Both the position numbers and the translations under genes were made by a program. DNA of 40,914 nucleotides from Clostridia bacterium (GTDB lineage Bacteria > Bacillota > Sulfobacillia > SLMV01). Positions 26,084 through 34,503 of the stretch are shown in pieces. The stretch spans positions 1-40,914 of the forward strand of contig PWGR01000020.1 of assembly GCA_003554565.1 (NCBI GenBank). Direction: 5' to 3'. The notes beneath the pieces are model-generated. The model was not told the DNA's origin. It searched no databases and was given only the letters and a program-made list of their open reading frames with translations. Numbering within the stretch: the first letter of the stretch is position 1; every line of letters begins with the position of its first letter.

Positions 26084-26562
26084 CAGATGATCCCTCGGGG
26101 TATCTCTTGCCCGGCCTGAGGAGCCGCGCCCCTGATCCCCCGCCATGCAACCAACCCCCCCGGATACCCGGTGGGTAAAACCGTAAACCAGGTGCAACAC
26201 TGCTGCTTGGGTAACGAATTCACGGTGCCTGCAGTAATCACCCTTTTTCCCTCCCACCGTGTGCGGCTACCTCCCCATACCATGCCAGAAATTCAACCGC
26301 GAACCTCGGGGCACCCCCGGGATATTCGATGCCCAAAGATGCAGCCGCCGCCTCCCTTCATCCGGGGACGGGAAGAGGAGCGTAACCCGCCGGCCCGTCA
26401 TCGGACACATCAAACCACCACCTATCGGTCTGGTCTGAGGAATAGCTTCTGGCTGGCGGGAGGGAGATGCCGGGTCGGGGAAGAAACCCCATATATGCTG
26501 GATCTAGCGATTGACTGTGTTCATCGTCCTTTTCCTCATCTACTTCATGGGGAGGCTAAAGC
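26084..26562. other. Divergent intergenic region, nothing recognised
   Basis: 479 bases between the broken QueG-like gene and the MFS gene. No conserved reading frame, RNA family or clear promoter was found. A TTGACT at about 26513 lacks a partner -10 at the right distance. The only well-supported signal is the MFS ribosome-binding site at its right end. Confidence 0.5.
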
Positions 26563-27825
26563 TTGCAGACCTCTGACGAGCAAAAACCGGTGATACGGGC
26601 AAGGGCCCTGCGGGCCAGAAATCTCATGGCTGTGGCGCACGCGGTTCAGCACATCTTTGCCATGAGCATACCTCCCCTGTTGGTGTTCATTCATGCCGAC
26701 CTTCACCTGAGCTGGACCCAGTTGGGGACCGTTGTGGCCGTAGGGCACATAACTGGTGGATTGATGCAGTTTATGACCGGAATGTTTGTGGACAAATTCG
26801 GCGTCAAACGGGTGCTGATCAGCGGGTTTTCCCTCCTTCTGACTGGCCTGTTCCTGTTTTCACGGTCTCACACCCTGCCTGCCATGATCGCCTGCCAGAT
26901 TCTCTTCGGAATTGGAAACTCCACTTTCCACCCGGCAAGCTTTGCCGAGGTCTCACGGGCCACAAAACACCGTGGGATGGGCATAGGCATGGCCTTGCAC
27001 AACATAGGCGGAAACGTCGGGGGCGCGGCCGCCTATTCAATTGCCGCACTGTTGGCAGTCTGGCTGGGCTGGAGAGACGCGATACTGGCCATGGTCAGCG
27101 GCGGGGCACTTCTGACGCTGGCTTTCGGCCTCACATACCGGGAGATGGCGGCCTGGGAAAAGGAAACCGATCAATCCGGGAAAGCCGAGGATGAGGCTGC
27201 AGTCACCCGACAGAAACCGGCCGAATCCACCGATACCCAAAAAGGAAATGAGAATGCTTCCCCCCTGCTGCAGATCTGGATGCCGGTACTGGTCGTGGCA
27301 ACGGCAGCACTGATGTCCGGTGCTTTCAGCCGGGGATTCAATACATTCCTGCCCTCGTTTTTGACCACCGCCCGGGGTGCATCCGGGGCGGTGGCCGGCA
27401 TGCTTTCCACCATAATGATGCTGTCCGGGGCGGGGGGTTCCTTCCTCGGCGGCAAGCTGGGTGATACCCTGGATCGCCGGCGGGTGGTGCTGGCGTCCGC
27501 CCTGGTCACTGCTATGTTCATAATGCTGCTGGTGCAGCTTCCGCTGCAGGGACTGCCGCTGGTCCTGCTTTTGATTGCCATCGGCTTCTCACTGTCCGTC
27601 GCGAGGCCCTGCATGAGCGCCCTTACGTCGGACGCAACTCCAGGGGACAAAACGGGAACGGCCTTCGGTATAGTTTTCGGAGTAATGTCTTTGGGCGGCT
27701 CCGCAGCCACTCCGATAATCGGCTACGTGGCCGACCACTACACCCTGCAGCTCGGCTTTGTACTTCTGGCGGTATTCTTTTTGGGACACGGTCTTCTCAT
27801 GCAGCTGGTAAAGCCGCGGGACTGA
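26563..27825 (+). CDS. MFS transporter (fosmidomycin-resistance-like branch)
   Basis: 420-residue major facilitator with about twelve membrane segments and a hydrophilic central loop (about residues 200-235). Motif A is recognisable as F-V-D-K-F-G-V-K-R-V, and G-N-S-T-F-H-P-A-S-F-A-E-V-S resembles the F-H-P segment of Fsr-type exporters. TTG start 26563-26565 has GGGGAGG seven bases upstream. Substrate unknown; drug or metabolite export is the usual role in the branch. One of only two complete plus-strand genes. Confidence 0.82.
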   Translation: MQTSDEQKPVIRARALRARNLMAVAHAVQHIFAMSIPPLLVFIHADLHLSWTQLGTVVAVGHITGGLMQFMTGMFVDKFGVKRVLISGFSLLLTGLFLFSRSHTLPAMIACQILFGIGNSTFHPASFAEVSRATKHRGMGIGMALHNIGGNVGGAAAYSIAALLAVWLGWRDAILAMVSGGALLTLAFGLTYREMAAWEKETDQSGKAEDEAAVTRQKPAESTDTQKGNENASPLLQIWMPVLVVATAALMSGAFSRGFNTFLPSFLTTARGASGAVAGMLSTIMMLSGAGGSFLGGKLGDTLDRRRVVLASALVTAMFIMLLVQLPLQGLPLVLLLIAIGFSLSVARPCMSALTSDATPGDKTGTAFGIVFGVMSLGGSAATPIIGYVADHYTLQLGFVLLAVFFLGHGLLMQLVKPRD

Positions 27826-27924
27826 CACGCTTCCCGGTTGAGTAACCCGCCACGGCCGGCTGATGGATTCGGATGCAATCAGCAATCGCATCAGTCCCAC
27901 CGACCACACCCGCCCAATCCCGGC

Positions 27925-28398
27925 TCACTCCCCGGCAGCCTTCAGGGCTACATTGATCTCAATTTCACCGAAGGGCGTCTTCATCGGCATGATCAGGCGG
28001 TGAAAATCGAGTGTGGAGATGTAAACGCCGCGACCGTGCACCACAGTGGGGGGGGCTATATTGCAGTTGTATCCGCTTTTTTCCAACTCCACTGAGGCCA
28101 AGCCGGTAATGACATTACCCATCTCCGCAATAGCACTCTCGGCCAGGCTGTCAAACAGCGGAACCGGCTCGCCCATCATCTCGCTCACGATACTGCGGGC
28201 GGTGGCCTCCGAGAAACCGTAGAAGACCGCTCCCTTGACATCTCCCGTGACCCCGAGCGCCACGGTGACCTCCTTGGAGGTTGTACCTGACTTGTGCAGG
28301 GTTACGCCACCCCGCTCCACTTCAGCCCCGGTCTCCGACTCTATAACTTGACCTGCTGCAGATATGAAGGGGTTTATGAACTGAACATTAAGAGACAT
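27925..28398 (-). CDS. cheX: CheX-type CheY-P phosphatase
   Basis: 157 residues resembling CheC/CheX/FliY phosphatases that dephosphorylate CheY. The catalytic E92-M-G-N95 in S-A-I-A-E-M-G-N-V-I-T-G-L-A is the single ExxN motif of CheX, and the C-terminus has P-F-G-E-I-E-I-N-V-A. ATG 28396-28398 has GGAGG eight bases upstream. It is the last gene of the operon and would give the signal-termination step, as there is no CheC or CheZ. Confidence 0.9.
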   Translation of the reverse strand: MSLNVQFINPFISAAGQVIESETGAEVERGGVTLHKSGTTSKEVTVALGVTGDVKGAVFYGFSEATARSIVSEMMGEPVPLFDSLAESAIAEMGNVITGLASVELEKSGYNCNIAPPTVVHGRGVYISTLDFHRLIMPMKTPFGEIEINVALKAAGE

Positions 28399-28413
28399 CT
28401 GATCTTCCTCCAT

Positions 28414-29304
28414 TCAAGCACGACGGCGGTAGAAAAATGGCGCCGGGTTGTCCAGCCCCAGCTCTTCTGCCTGAAAAATGATCTCGGTACCCCCGACGAA
28501 AAGAAAGCCTCCCGGCCGGAGAGAGGAGCAGATTTCACGGTGCAGCTCGCGTTTGGCATCCTCCGTGAAATATATGGTCACATTGCGGCAGACGATCAGA
28601 TCAAAATTTCGGTCGTAGCTGCAGTTGAATAGATCCTCCACGCGAAAGGTCACGGCCCGCTTGATATCTTCCCGTACCCGGTAGAGACCCTCCAGGGAGC
28701 CATCGCTCCGCCTGCGCAGGGGCTCGGGCATATCGTCTTCGGGAGGACGGCGCTCGTGAATCAGATATTTGCCCCGCAGTTCGGGAGCAACGGAGCGCAC
28801 CTCGCTTTCCCAGTATAACGCCCTGTACGCCCTCTTTACGGCCTCCTCATCAATGTCGGAACCGATGACGGTAGCCTGCTCCAGGACACCTTCTTCCGCC
28901 AGGAGCATGGCCAGACTGTAGGGTTCACAGCCTACCGAACATCCGGCACTCCAAACGCGCGGCCTGGCGTTGTCCCGCAGCAGTTCCGGCAACACCTCGC
29001 TTCGCAGGTATTCAAAGCGGGGGGCATCGCGGAAGAACTCCGAGACATTAATCGATAGACGGCCCTTGAAGCGATGCAGCAAGCCGGGATCATCGTCCAA
29101 TCGTTCGAGCAGCTGACCGAAGCTTTCGGCATTGTACCGCCGCCGGGCCGATTCGAGGAGACGCTTGACCTGGTTTTCCTTGTACAGCCGCAAATCTATG
29201 CCCGTCAACCTGCAGATTTCTTTCTGCAGCAGCCGGAATGAGGTTCCCTGCAGATCATACGTGCATTCGTCCACCCGGGCGCTGCATCTGGCAGAATCTT
29301 GCAT
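28414..29304 (-). CDS. cheR: Chemotaxis protein methyltransferase CheR
   Basis: Methylates glutamates of chemoreceptors using SAM. The N-terminal helical domain (R-L-T-G-I-D-L-R-L-Y-K-E-N-Q-V-K-R-L) and L-S-I-N-V-S-E-F-F-R-D-A-P-R-F are followed by the SAM-binding V-W-S-A-G-C-S-V-G-C-E-P-Y-S and D-L-I-V-C-R-N-V-T-I-Y-F. 296 residues. Its start overlaps the cheB stop by one base. No chemoreceptor gene lies in the window. Confidence 0.94.
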   Translation of the reverse strand: MQDSARCSARVDECTYDLQGTSFRLLQKEICRLTGIDLRLYKENQVKRLLESARRRYNAESFGQLLERLDDDPGLLHRFKGRLSINVSEFFRDAPRFEYLRSEVLPELLRDNARPRVWSAGCSVGCEPYSLAMLLAEEGVLEQATVIGSDIDEEAVKRAYRALYWESEVRSVAPELRGKYLIHERRPPEDDMPEPLRRRSDGSLEGLYRVREDIKRAVTFRVEDLFNCSYDRNFDLIVCRNVTIYFTEDAKRELHREICSSLRPGGFLFVGGTEIIFQAEELGLDNPAPFFYRRRA

Positions 29305-29936
29305 TAAGACCGCTCCCGTCTTTGTGCTCTGGCTTCCTGCGCTTTCCGGCGAGATATGCCTTCCAGGTACAGCGGAAGTGCGGGCAGCGAGAGAATCCTG
29401 TCATATGCTCCCGCCTCAATGGCGGCCTTCGGCATGCCGAAGATGACAGAGCTGGCTTCGTCCTGGACCAGAACAACCCCGCCCCTTTGCCTGACCTTCA
29501 GCGCACCTTCCATTCCATCCTTTCCCATGCCCGTCAAAATCACAGCCACAGATCCCGAGCCGAAGTGCTCGCTGGCCGACTCCAGCGCAACGTCGACGGA
29601 GGGTCTCACCCCGTTGCGGGGCGGCTGATAGCCGAGGCGAATCCGGCCCGACCGGTCAAAATACAGGTGCTGTCCCCCCGGCGCCATCAGTACTGCTCCG
29701 GGCTGCGGCAGCTGCCCGGCCCGGGCCTCCACCACGGGAAGAGACACCGCCTCATTTAACCGCCTGGCCAGAAAGCGGGTAAACTCGGCCATCATGTGCT
29801 GTACCACGATTATGGGCAGCGGAAAAGCAGGACTCAGATTTTTCAACAAGGTGGCCAGGGCAGCAGGTCCTCCCGTTGAAGCTCCCAACACCACAATCCC
29901 ATCGCCGCCAGGACGTCTTTGACTTTGCTCGATCAT
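29304..29936 (-). CDS. cheB: CheB methylesterase domain protein without receiver domain
   Basis: 210 residues covering only the C-terminal esterase of CheB, which removes receptor methyl esters and deamidates glutamines. The catalytic triad is present: S20 in G-A-S-T-G-G, H47 in V-V-Q-H-M-M, and D140 in L-T-G-M-G-K-D-G. The N-terminal receiver found in most CheB proteins is missing, so control by CheA phosphorylation would be lost or indirect. ATG 29934-29936. Confidence 0.92.
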   Translation of the reverse strand: MIEQSQRRPGGDGIVVLGASTGGPAALATLLKNLSPAFPLPIIVVQHMMAEFTRFLARRLNEAVSLPVVEARAGQLPQPGAVLMAPGGQHLYFDRSGRIRLGYQPPRNGVRPSVDVALESASEHFGSGSVAVILTGMGKDGMEGALKVRQRGGVVLVQDEASSVIFGMPKAAIEAGAYDRILSLPALPLYLEGISRRKAQEARAQRRERS

Positions 29937-29959
29937 GTCTTCTCCCGTCTGTTTACTGG

Positions 29960-30316
29960 CTATCCGGTGTGCTTGTCCACGGCCTCGAGAATGGTCTCAG
30001 GTTCGAACGGCTTCACAATGAAATCCCGCGCACCAGATTGAATCGCCTTTATCACCATGCGCTCCTGACCCATAGCACTGCTCATGACTATCCGCGCCTC
30101 CGAGTCCCGCTCCCGCAGCTTCTCCAGTGCCTCGATGCCGTCCATGACCGGCATGGTGATGTCCATCAGCACCAGATCAGGATCCTCTTTTTCGTACATC
30201 TGGAGGGCCTCCTGGCCATCTCCCGCCTCAACCACCTCGTGACCCTCGCCACCGAGGAGCTTGCGGTAGCGCACCCGCACGAACTGGGCATCATCTACAA
30301 CCAGTATCTTCGCCAT
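29960..30316 (-). CDS. cheY: Chemotaxis response regulator CheY
   Basis: Stand-alone receiver of 118 residues with acidic D8/D9, phospho-acceptor D52 in L-M-D-I-T-M-P, S80 in V-M-S-S-A-M-G, and K102 in V-K-P-F. It carries the CheA signal to the flagellar switch. ATG 30314-30316 has AGGAG nine bases upstream and overlaps the cheA stop (TGATG). Confidence 0.93.
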   Translation of the reverse strand: MAKILVVDDAQFVRVRYRKLLGGEGHEVVEAGDGQEALQMYEKEDPDLVLMDITMPVMDGIEALEKLRERDSEARIVMSSAMGQERMVIKAIQSGARDFIVKPFEPETILEAVDKHTG

Positions 30317-32364
30317 CACTTCACGCTCCTTTCAACGGAACGCATCTCGTTGAACAGTCCCGCCGCATCCAGAATCAGAGCCACCCGGCCGTCGGGCAGG
30401 ATGGTCGCAGCGGAAATGCCGGGTATATCGTCGACCGGTCGGCCCAGTGGTTTGATCACGCAGTCCTCCTCACCGAGGAGCGCATCCACCTTCATGCCCA
30501 GTGAACCCTTATCCGCCTGGAGCACAACCAAATATTCCTCACCATCCCTGCGGCGGCGCTCCTCGATGTCAGGAAAGAAATCGTGCAGATGAAAGACAGG
30601 GATGAAGCTTTCGCGGTAATGCAGAACCGGCTTGCCTCCCGCCCGTTGAATAGCCGCCTCGTGCAGACTGAGCGTCTCACGTACAGATGACAGCGGCACA
30701 ACGTACACCTGACCACCGATTCTGACCAGCAATGACTTGACGGTCGTCACCGTCAGCGGCAGCGAGATGCGAAACTCGGCGCCCCTGCCCGCCCAGCTCT
30801 GCACGGATATGTTCCCGTTTACCGATTCGATATTTCGGCGGGCTACATCCAGACCGACACCACGCCCGGAAATCTCGGTCACTTTCTCGGAGGTGGAAAA
30901 TCCGGGGGAAAATATCACGTCGAGCAGATCTTCGTCGGAAATCGTCTCGTCCACCTGTGAGAGGAGCCCCCTGTCGCGTGCGTTATCCCGCAGCGCATCC
31001 ACATCAATTCCGGCCCCGTCATCCGACACCTGAACCACAATGCTGCTTTCGTTGCGGTGGGCGGAAAGCCTGATTTCTGCCTCGGGATCTTTACCGGCGG
31101 AAGCACGGGCTTCCGGAGATTCAATTCCGTGATCGACGGCATTTCGCAGTATGTGGGTGAGAGGATCACCTATGACCTCCATCAGACTGCGGTCAATTTC
31201 GGTCTCTCCGCCATCCACTGTGAAACGGAATGCCTTTCCGGACGACTTCCGCAGGTTCCGCATCATGCGGGGGAAACGCCGGAACAGATCATCCAGGGGG
31301 AGAAGGCGCATCTCCATGATATCCTCCTGCAGGTCCATGGTGGCCCTCCCCATTTCCTCCACGGTCTCCTGCATCTGTTCCAAAAGACCCTCCGAATCCG
31401 CGTCGCGCGCCTCACGAACCAGGCTGCTGAGACGGTTCCGGTTGATCACCATCTCTCCACTGAGATTCATTAACCGATCCAAGACGGACACATCAACACG
31501 AATCTGCTGCAAAGATCCGTTGCCCCGGAACCGGGCCTCGACACCGTCATCCTCTTCTGCCTGTTTTTGCACTGCAATCGGCCGATCATCCCGCACAGTG
31601 ACCTGCACGTCGGAAATACCGGTGATCTGCCGTATCGCCTGCTGCACGTGTTGGGGTTCAGCATCACTGACCAGCAGGCACTGTACTTTTCTGACATCGC
31701 CCACACGGCCGGCCTCGAGGTCATCCCTCCGCGGCCTGGAGGCAGCAGTACGAGCATTTTCTTCACACGCCATGATGCACTGCAGGGCCCGGACCGCGGG
31801 CAAATCGGCATCCTCGGAAAGATCCACATCCACGGTGATCAGGCGCTCCTCCTCAGCCCAATCCGCAGACGACGACAGTTCCTTCAGGAGATTGTCGAAT
31901 TCTGCCGGACCGACCTCATCGCCGGCGGCAGACTGCGACGCCTCATCCCCGGGCTCAAGTCTGGCTCGGATTCGCTGCAGCAGGTCACCAGGGGGGTCAG
32001 TCATAGGACGCTCACAGGCAAAATCATCTATCATATCCCGCAGCTGATCAACTGCGGTCAGCATCAGATCGGCTACCTCTTCCCCCACAGCAACCTCACC
32101 CGCACGGACCTTTTCCATCATGTCCTCGGCCACGTGGGCCATGCATTCGATATTGCTGAGTCCCACCGTGGCTGCATTCCCCTTGATTGTGTGCATGGCC
32201 CGAAATAAGGTGGCGAGTTTCTCTGTATCGTCCGACCGACGCCCGAACTGCCCGCCGGCGGCCTCCATCTCGAGCAGGATTTCCTCCGCCTCATCGATTT
32301 GATCGCAAGCCTCGCTGACGAATGTCGTCCGCTCTTCTCTGGTCAGATCAATATCGCCGGTCAT
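30316..32364 (-). CDS. cheA: Chemotaxis histidine kinase CheA
   Basis: 682 residues, all CheA domains. HPt with H58 in R-A-M-H-T-I-K-G-N-A; a P2-like CheY-binding region (about residues 215-275); a dimerisation domain with L-M-N-L-S-G-E-M-V-I-N; HATPase with R-N-A-V-D-H-G-I-E, D-D-G-A-G-I-D and G-R-G-V-G-L-D-V; and a CheW-like P5 domain. It phosphorylates CheY. Because CheB lacks a receiver, CheY is its only visible partner here. ATG 32362-32364 overlaps the cheW stop (ATGA). Confidence 0.96.
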   Translation of the reverse strand: MTGDIDLTREERTTFVSEACDQIDEAEEILLEMEAAGGQFGRRSDDTEKLATLFRAMHTIKGNAATVGLSNIECMAHVAEDMMEKVRAGEVAVGEEVADLMLTAVDQLRDMIDDFACERPMTDPPGDLLQRIRARLEPGDEASQSAAGDEVGPAEFDNLLKELSSSADWAEEERLITVDVDLSEDADLPAVRALQCIMACEENARTAASRPRRDDLEAGRVGDVRKVQCLLVSDAEPQHVQQAIRQITGISDVQVTVRDDRPIAVQKQAEEDDGVEARFRGNGSLQQIRVDVSVLDRLMNLSGEMVINRNRLSSLVREARDADSEGLLEQMQETVEEMGRATMDLQEDIMEMRLLPLDDLFRRFPRMMRNLRKSSGKAFRFTVDGGETEIDRSLMEVIGDPLTHILRNAVDHGIESPEARASAGKDPEAEIRLSAHRNESSIVVQVSDDGAGIDVDALRDNARDRGLLSQVDETISDEDLLDVIFSPGFSTSEKVTEISGRGVGLDVARRNIESVNGNISVQSWAGRGAEFRISLPLTVTTVKSLLVRIGGQVYVVPLSSVRETLSLHEAAIQRAGGKPVLHYRESFIPVFHLHDFFPDIEERRRRDGEEYLVVLQADKGSLGMKVDALLGEEDCVIKPLGRPVDDIPGISAATILPDGRVALILDAAGLFNEMRSVERSVK

Positions 32365-32801
32365 GCGATCACCTCACGGCTATCTCCAACCAATTTACTC
32401 ACATCCACGACGAGAACTGGTTCCTCATCGAGAGACGCCACATCAGCAATCCGCGCATCATCCCGAACCACATCATCAACCTCTTCACTTTCCAACTCGG
32501 CGCGCGTTACCGTGAGCACCTCATCGATGGAGAGCGCCACCTCAAACTGGTCTACGTCACCCTCAATCTCAAGAACGAGGGCCAGAAAGTGCTCGCCCTC
32601 GTTCCGGCTTGCAAACTCGATGACGGGGATCACATCTCCGCGCAGATTCAGTACACCGACCACACCTTCGGGGGCACCGGGGACGTAGGTCAGCCACTGC
32701 AGTTTGATGATGCTTCGCACGCATGATGCAGATATGGCATACTTCTGGTCATCTATTACCAGTATTACATGTGCATCGTTTAGTTGATCAGTAGATGAAA
32801 T
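32361..32801 (-). CDS. cheW: Chemotaxis coupling protein CheW, probable AUU start
   Basis: Couples receptors to CheA. The frame between the upstream in-frame TGA and the stop gives a complete CheW fold: A-H-V-I-L-V-I-D-D-Q-K-Y-A-I-S, then G-V-V-G-V-L-N-L-R-G-D-V-I-P-V-I. No ATG, GTG or TTG precedes the first beta strands; a GTG at 32718-32720 would delete about 27 residues of the fold. ATT at 32799-32801 has GAGAGGTGA ending six bases upstream, giving 146 residues. First gene of the operon. The AUU start is inferred from SD placement and fold completeness, not measured. Confidence 0.85.
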   Translation of the reverse strand: MSSTDQLNDAHVILVIDDQKYAISASCVRSIIKLQWLTYVPGAPEGVVGVLNLRGDVIPVIEFASRNEGEHFLALVLEIEGDVDQFEVALSIDEVLTVTRAELESEEVDDVVRDDARIADVASLDEEPVLVVDVSKLVGDSREVIA

Positions 32802-32824
32802 GGTCCTTCACCTCTCCCCCGTAT

Positions 32825-32866
32825 AATGTGCTCCCGTATTACCTATCGACAATCCGGGAGCACATT
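32825..32866. repeat. 12-bp perfect inverted repeat in the che promoter region
   Basis: Arms AATGTGCTCCCG (32825-32836) and its complement (32855-32866) with an 18-base spacer that contains the sigma28-like -10. It could be an operator with half-sites about three helical turns apart, or a hairpin ending the upstream GNAT transcript, though it lacks a strong T tract on the minus strand. Confidence 0.6.
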
Positions 32867-32869
32867 TTC
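32843..32869 (-). promoter_or_regulatory. Possible sigma28 (SigD/FliA)-type promoter of the che operon
   Basis: On the minus strand GAAA (32866-32869), 15 bases, then GTCGATAG (32843-32850). The flagellar sigma consensus is TAAA-N15-GCCGATAA, so 3 of 4 and 6 of 8 positions agree with exact spacing. Transcription would start about 35 bases before the AUU of cheW. Confidence 0.45.
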
Positions 32870-32903
32870 AGCCCACCTCCAGGGGGAGATCCCTACAGCA
32901 GCA

Positions 32904-33371
32904 TCACACCCAATACTCCATGAGGTACTTCGAAGGAGCATCCCTGCGCAGCGTGCCCTCCTGCACCGCAGTCTTGGTGAAACCGGCCTTCTCATAGCAG
33001 CGAACAGCAACATCATTGTCGGTAAACACACGCAGATACACCGCGTCGAGGCCAACATGAGGCAGCACGTGCTTTAGCTCCTCAAGCGCTTCGGGGCCAT
33101 AGCCCCTTCCACGGTCTGCCGGATCCCCTATACACATGAGCAGCTCAGCTGCCCGCCGCCCGTGTTTCATATCACGGAGTTCTATGTATCCTATGGGCTC
33201 ATCATCCCGTCTCCGTATCATCATGAAAACCTGCCCACCGTCATCCGGAGGCACCGGGTCGTCGCACCTCCCACTTCCCATGGCATTGGCAACTTCAGGC
33301 CTCCTCACCCAGGTCCGAATTCTCTCCCGGTCTCTCTGCGTGGCCGTGCGCAGAGCAATGCGCTCGCTCAT
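32904..33371 (-). CDS. GNAT family N-acetyltransferase (RimL-like)
   Basis: 155 residues. Beginning S-E-R-I-A-L-R-T-A-T-Q-R-D, it has the acetyl-CoA binding motif as G-R-G-Y-G-P-E-A-L, preceded by G-D-P-A-D-R, and the C-terminal Y-L-R-V-F-T-D-N-D-V-A-V-R-C-Y-E-K-A-G-F, characteristic of RimJ/RimL-type members. ATG 33369-33371 has GGAGG six bases upstream, better than the ATG two codons before. Substrate cannot be told; amino groups of proteins or small amines are usual. Confidence 0.88.
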   Translation of the reverse strand: MSERIALRTATQRDRERIRTWVRRPEVANAMGSGRCDDPVPPDDGGQVFMMIRRRDDEPIGYIELRDMKHGRRAAELLMCIGDPADRGRGYGPEALEELKHVLPHVGLDAVYLRVFTDNDVAVRCYEKAGFTKTAVQEGTLRRDAPSKYLMEYWV

Positions 33372-33726
33372 GCTCATCCTCCTTTCACAACAATCTCCGT
33401 CCTTCGCACCTGAGTCGCCCAATCCTTTTGAAAAATCCCTCCAAACGATCAAAAGGACGGAATGAGCCACGGGGCTGGCTGGGTTTGCAAATGGAGTCAG
33501 AAAACGGGGCAAAGACGGAAGGATGAGTCCGGCGCTTTTCGGAGAGAGACTGATACCCCTTCCACTTGCGCATCCGCAGCACAAAAGATGATCAACACGT
33601 AAACAGCTGCAGGTGTCAATGCAGTGGATGCCGATCCACGGAAAACGCACACATGCCTGGCAGACAACGACGCGACGACTGCTTTCTGGTGAACCCAGAT
33701 ACGAAAACGCATATACTGTATACTGC
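33372..33726. other. Gene-free stretch with mutually exclusive inverted repeats
   Basis: 355 bases between the GNAT and HD-GYP genes. On the minus strand TCCGTCCTT (33453-33461) can pair with AAGGACGGA (33396-33404) close to the GNAT SD. The overlapping TCCTTTTG (33450-33457) can instead pair with CAAAAGGA (33423-33430). The remainder (33462-33726) gave no recognised gene or RNA. Confidence 0.45.
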
Positions 33727-34503
33727 TCAGGAGATCCTGCCTTCTTCTGCCAAACGCACAAACACGTCAGCAATCTTGGGATCAAACTGACTGCCCGCAC
33801 ACAACTTCAGCTCAAATAATGCCTCTTGCTGACAAATAGATTCACTGTACGGACGCTCACTGGTCATCGCATCGTAGGCATCCACGACGGCGACAATGCG
33901 GGAAAGAAGCGGAATCGCCTCGCCTTTCAATCCCTGCGGATACCCACTACCATCCCAGCACTCATGGTGGTAGAGGATGTCCAGCGCAACGTTCGAAAAC
34001 TCATCGGTGGCAGAGGCAATGCGATAGCCCACCTCCGGATGGCGCTTCATAATCGCCCATTCCTCGTCTGTGAGTTCTGATGACTTGGTAAGTATGTCCT
34101 CGGCTACGCCTATCTTACCTATATCGTGCAGGGATACCAAAAGAGAAAGTCGATTAATCTCAGAGGGATTCAAGCCAATCTCCTCACCCACGCTGAATAC
34201 CATGCGGCGCAGGCGCAGGGCGTGCTCTTCCGTCTCGTGGCTCTTGGCGCCAAGAGAGTTGAGCAAGGTCCTCAGCACCGCGCTCCTTGCACTCGTGCTG
34301 ACCGAAAGCTTATTGTGATACATCCAGTCCTCCGAATGGCGCAGAACATCAAAAATATCCTGATCGATTCCGTCCTTCACGGCAGTGCCAAGCGCTAGTG
34401 ATACGGGCACTTCCGGGCTGTCCCCGGTCTGTGAGCACTCACTTTGGATCCGTTCACAGATGGCCTCGGCAAGCGGGCGGAGGGTCCGCGGCAGGAGCAC
34501 CAC
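33727..34503 (-). CDS. HD-GYP phosphodiesterase with a truncated GGDEF remnant
   Basis: The C-terminal two thirds is a full HD-GYP domain: H126-D127-I-G-K, H155-P, H-H-E (179-181), and D-G-S-G-Y-P-Q-G-L-K-G-E, ending A-G-S-Q-F-D-P. Such domains cleave cyclic-di-GMP to GMP. Residues 1-66 are only the last half of a GGDEF domain (V-P-V-S-L-A-L-G-T-A-V, then W-M-Y-H-N-K). An in-frame TAG stands two codons before the GTG start (34501-34503), where a GGDEF motif would be expected, so the gene has lost its 5' part. The SD is poor. The HD-GYP part could still be made. Confidence 0.75.
   Translation of the reverse strand: MVLLPRTLRPLAEAICERIQSECSQTGDSPEVPVSLALGTAVKDGIDQDIFDVLRHSEDWMYHNKLSVSTSARSAVLRTLLNSLGAKSHETEEHALRLRRMVFSVGEEIGLNPSEINRLSLLVSLHDIGKIGVAEDILTKSSELTDEEWAIMKRHPEVGYRIASATDEFSNVALDILYHHECWDGSGYPQGLKGEAIPLLSRIVAVVDAYDAMTSERPYSESICQQEALFELKLCAGSQFDPKIADVFVRLAEEGRIS

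Noticed and set aside
26300..26400. TPP-like riboswitch (GGGGGTGCCCC on the minus strand)
   Set aside because: The CTGAGA and later conserved parts of the TPP aptamer are absent.
27826..27924. Terminator between the convergent MFS and cheX genes
   Set aside because: Only weak 5-6 bp stems without a T tract on either strand.
32361..32720. CheW starting at GTG 32718-32720
   Set aside because: It would remove the first beta strands of the fold, and no SD precedes it; the ATT further upstream has a good one.
33462..33600. Cyclic-di-GMP riboswitch near the HD-GYP gene
   Set aside because: A GCAAACC-like stretch exists on the minus strand, but the GACGCAAAGCC and GGTAGC-type elements of the class are missing.
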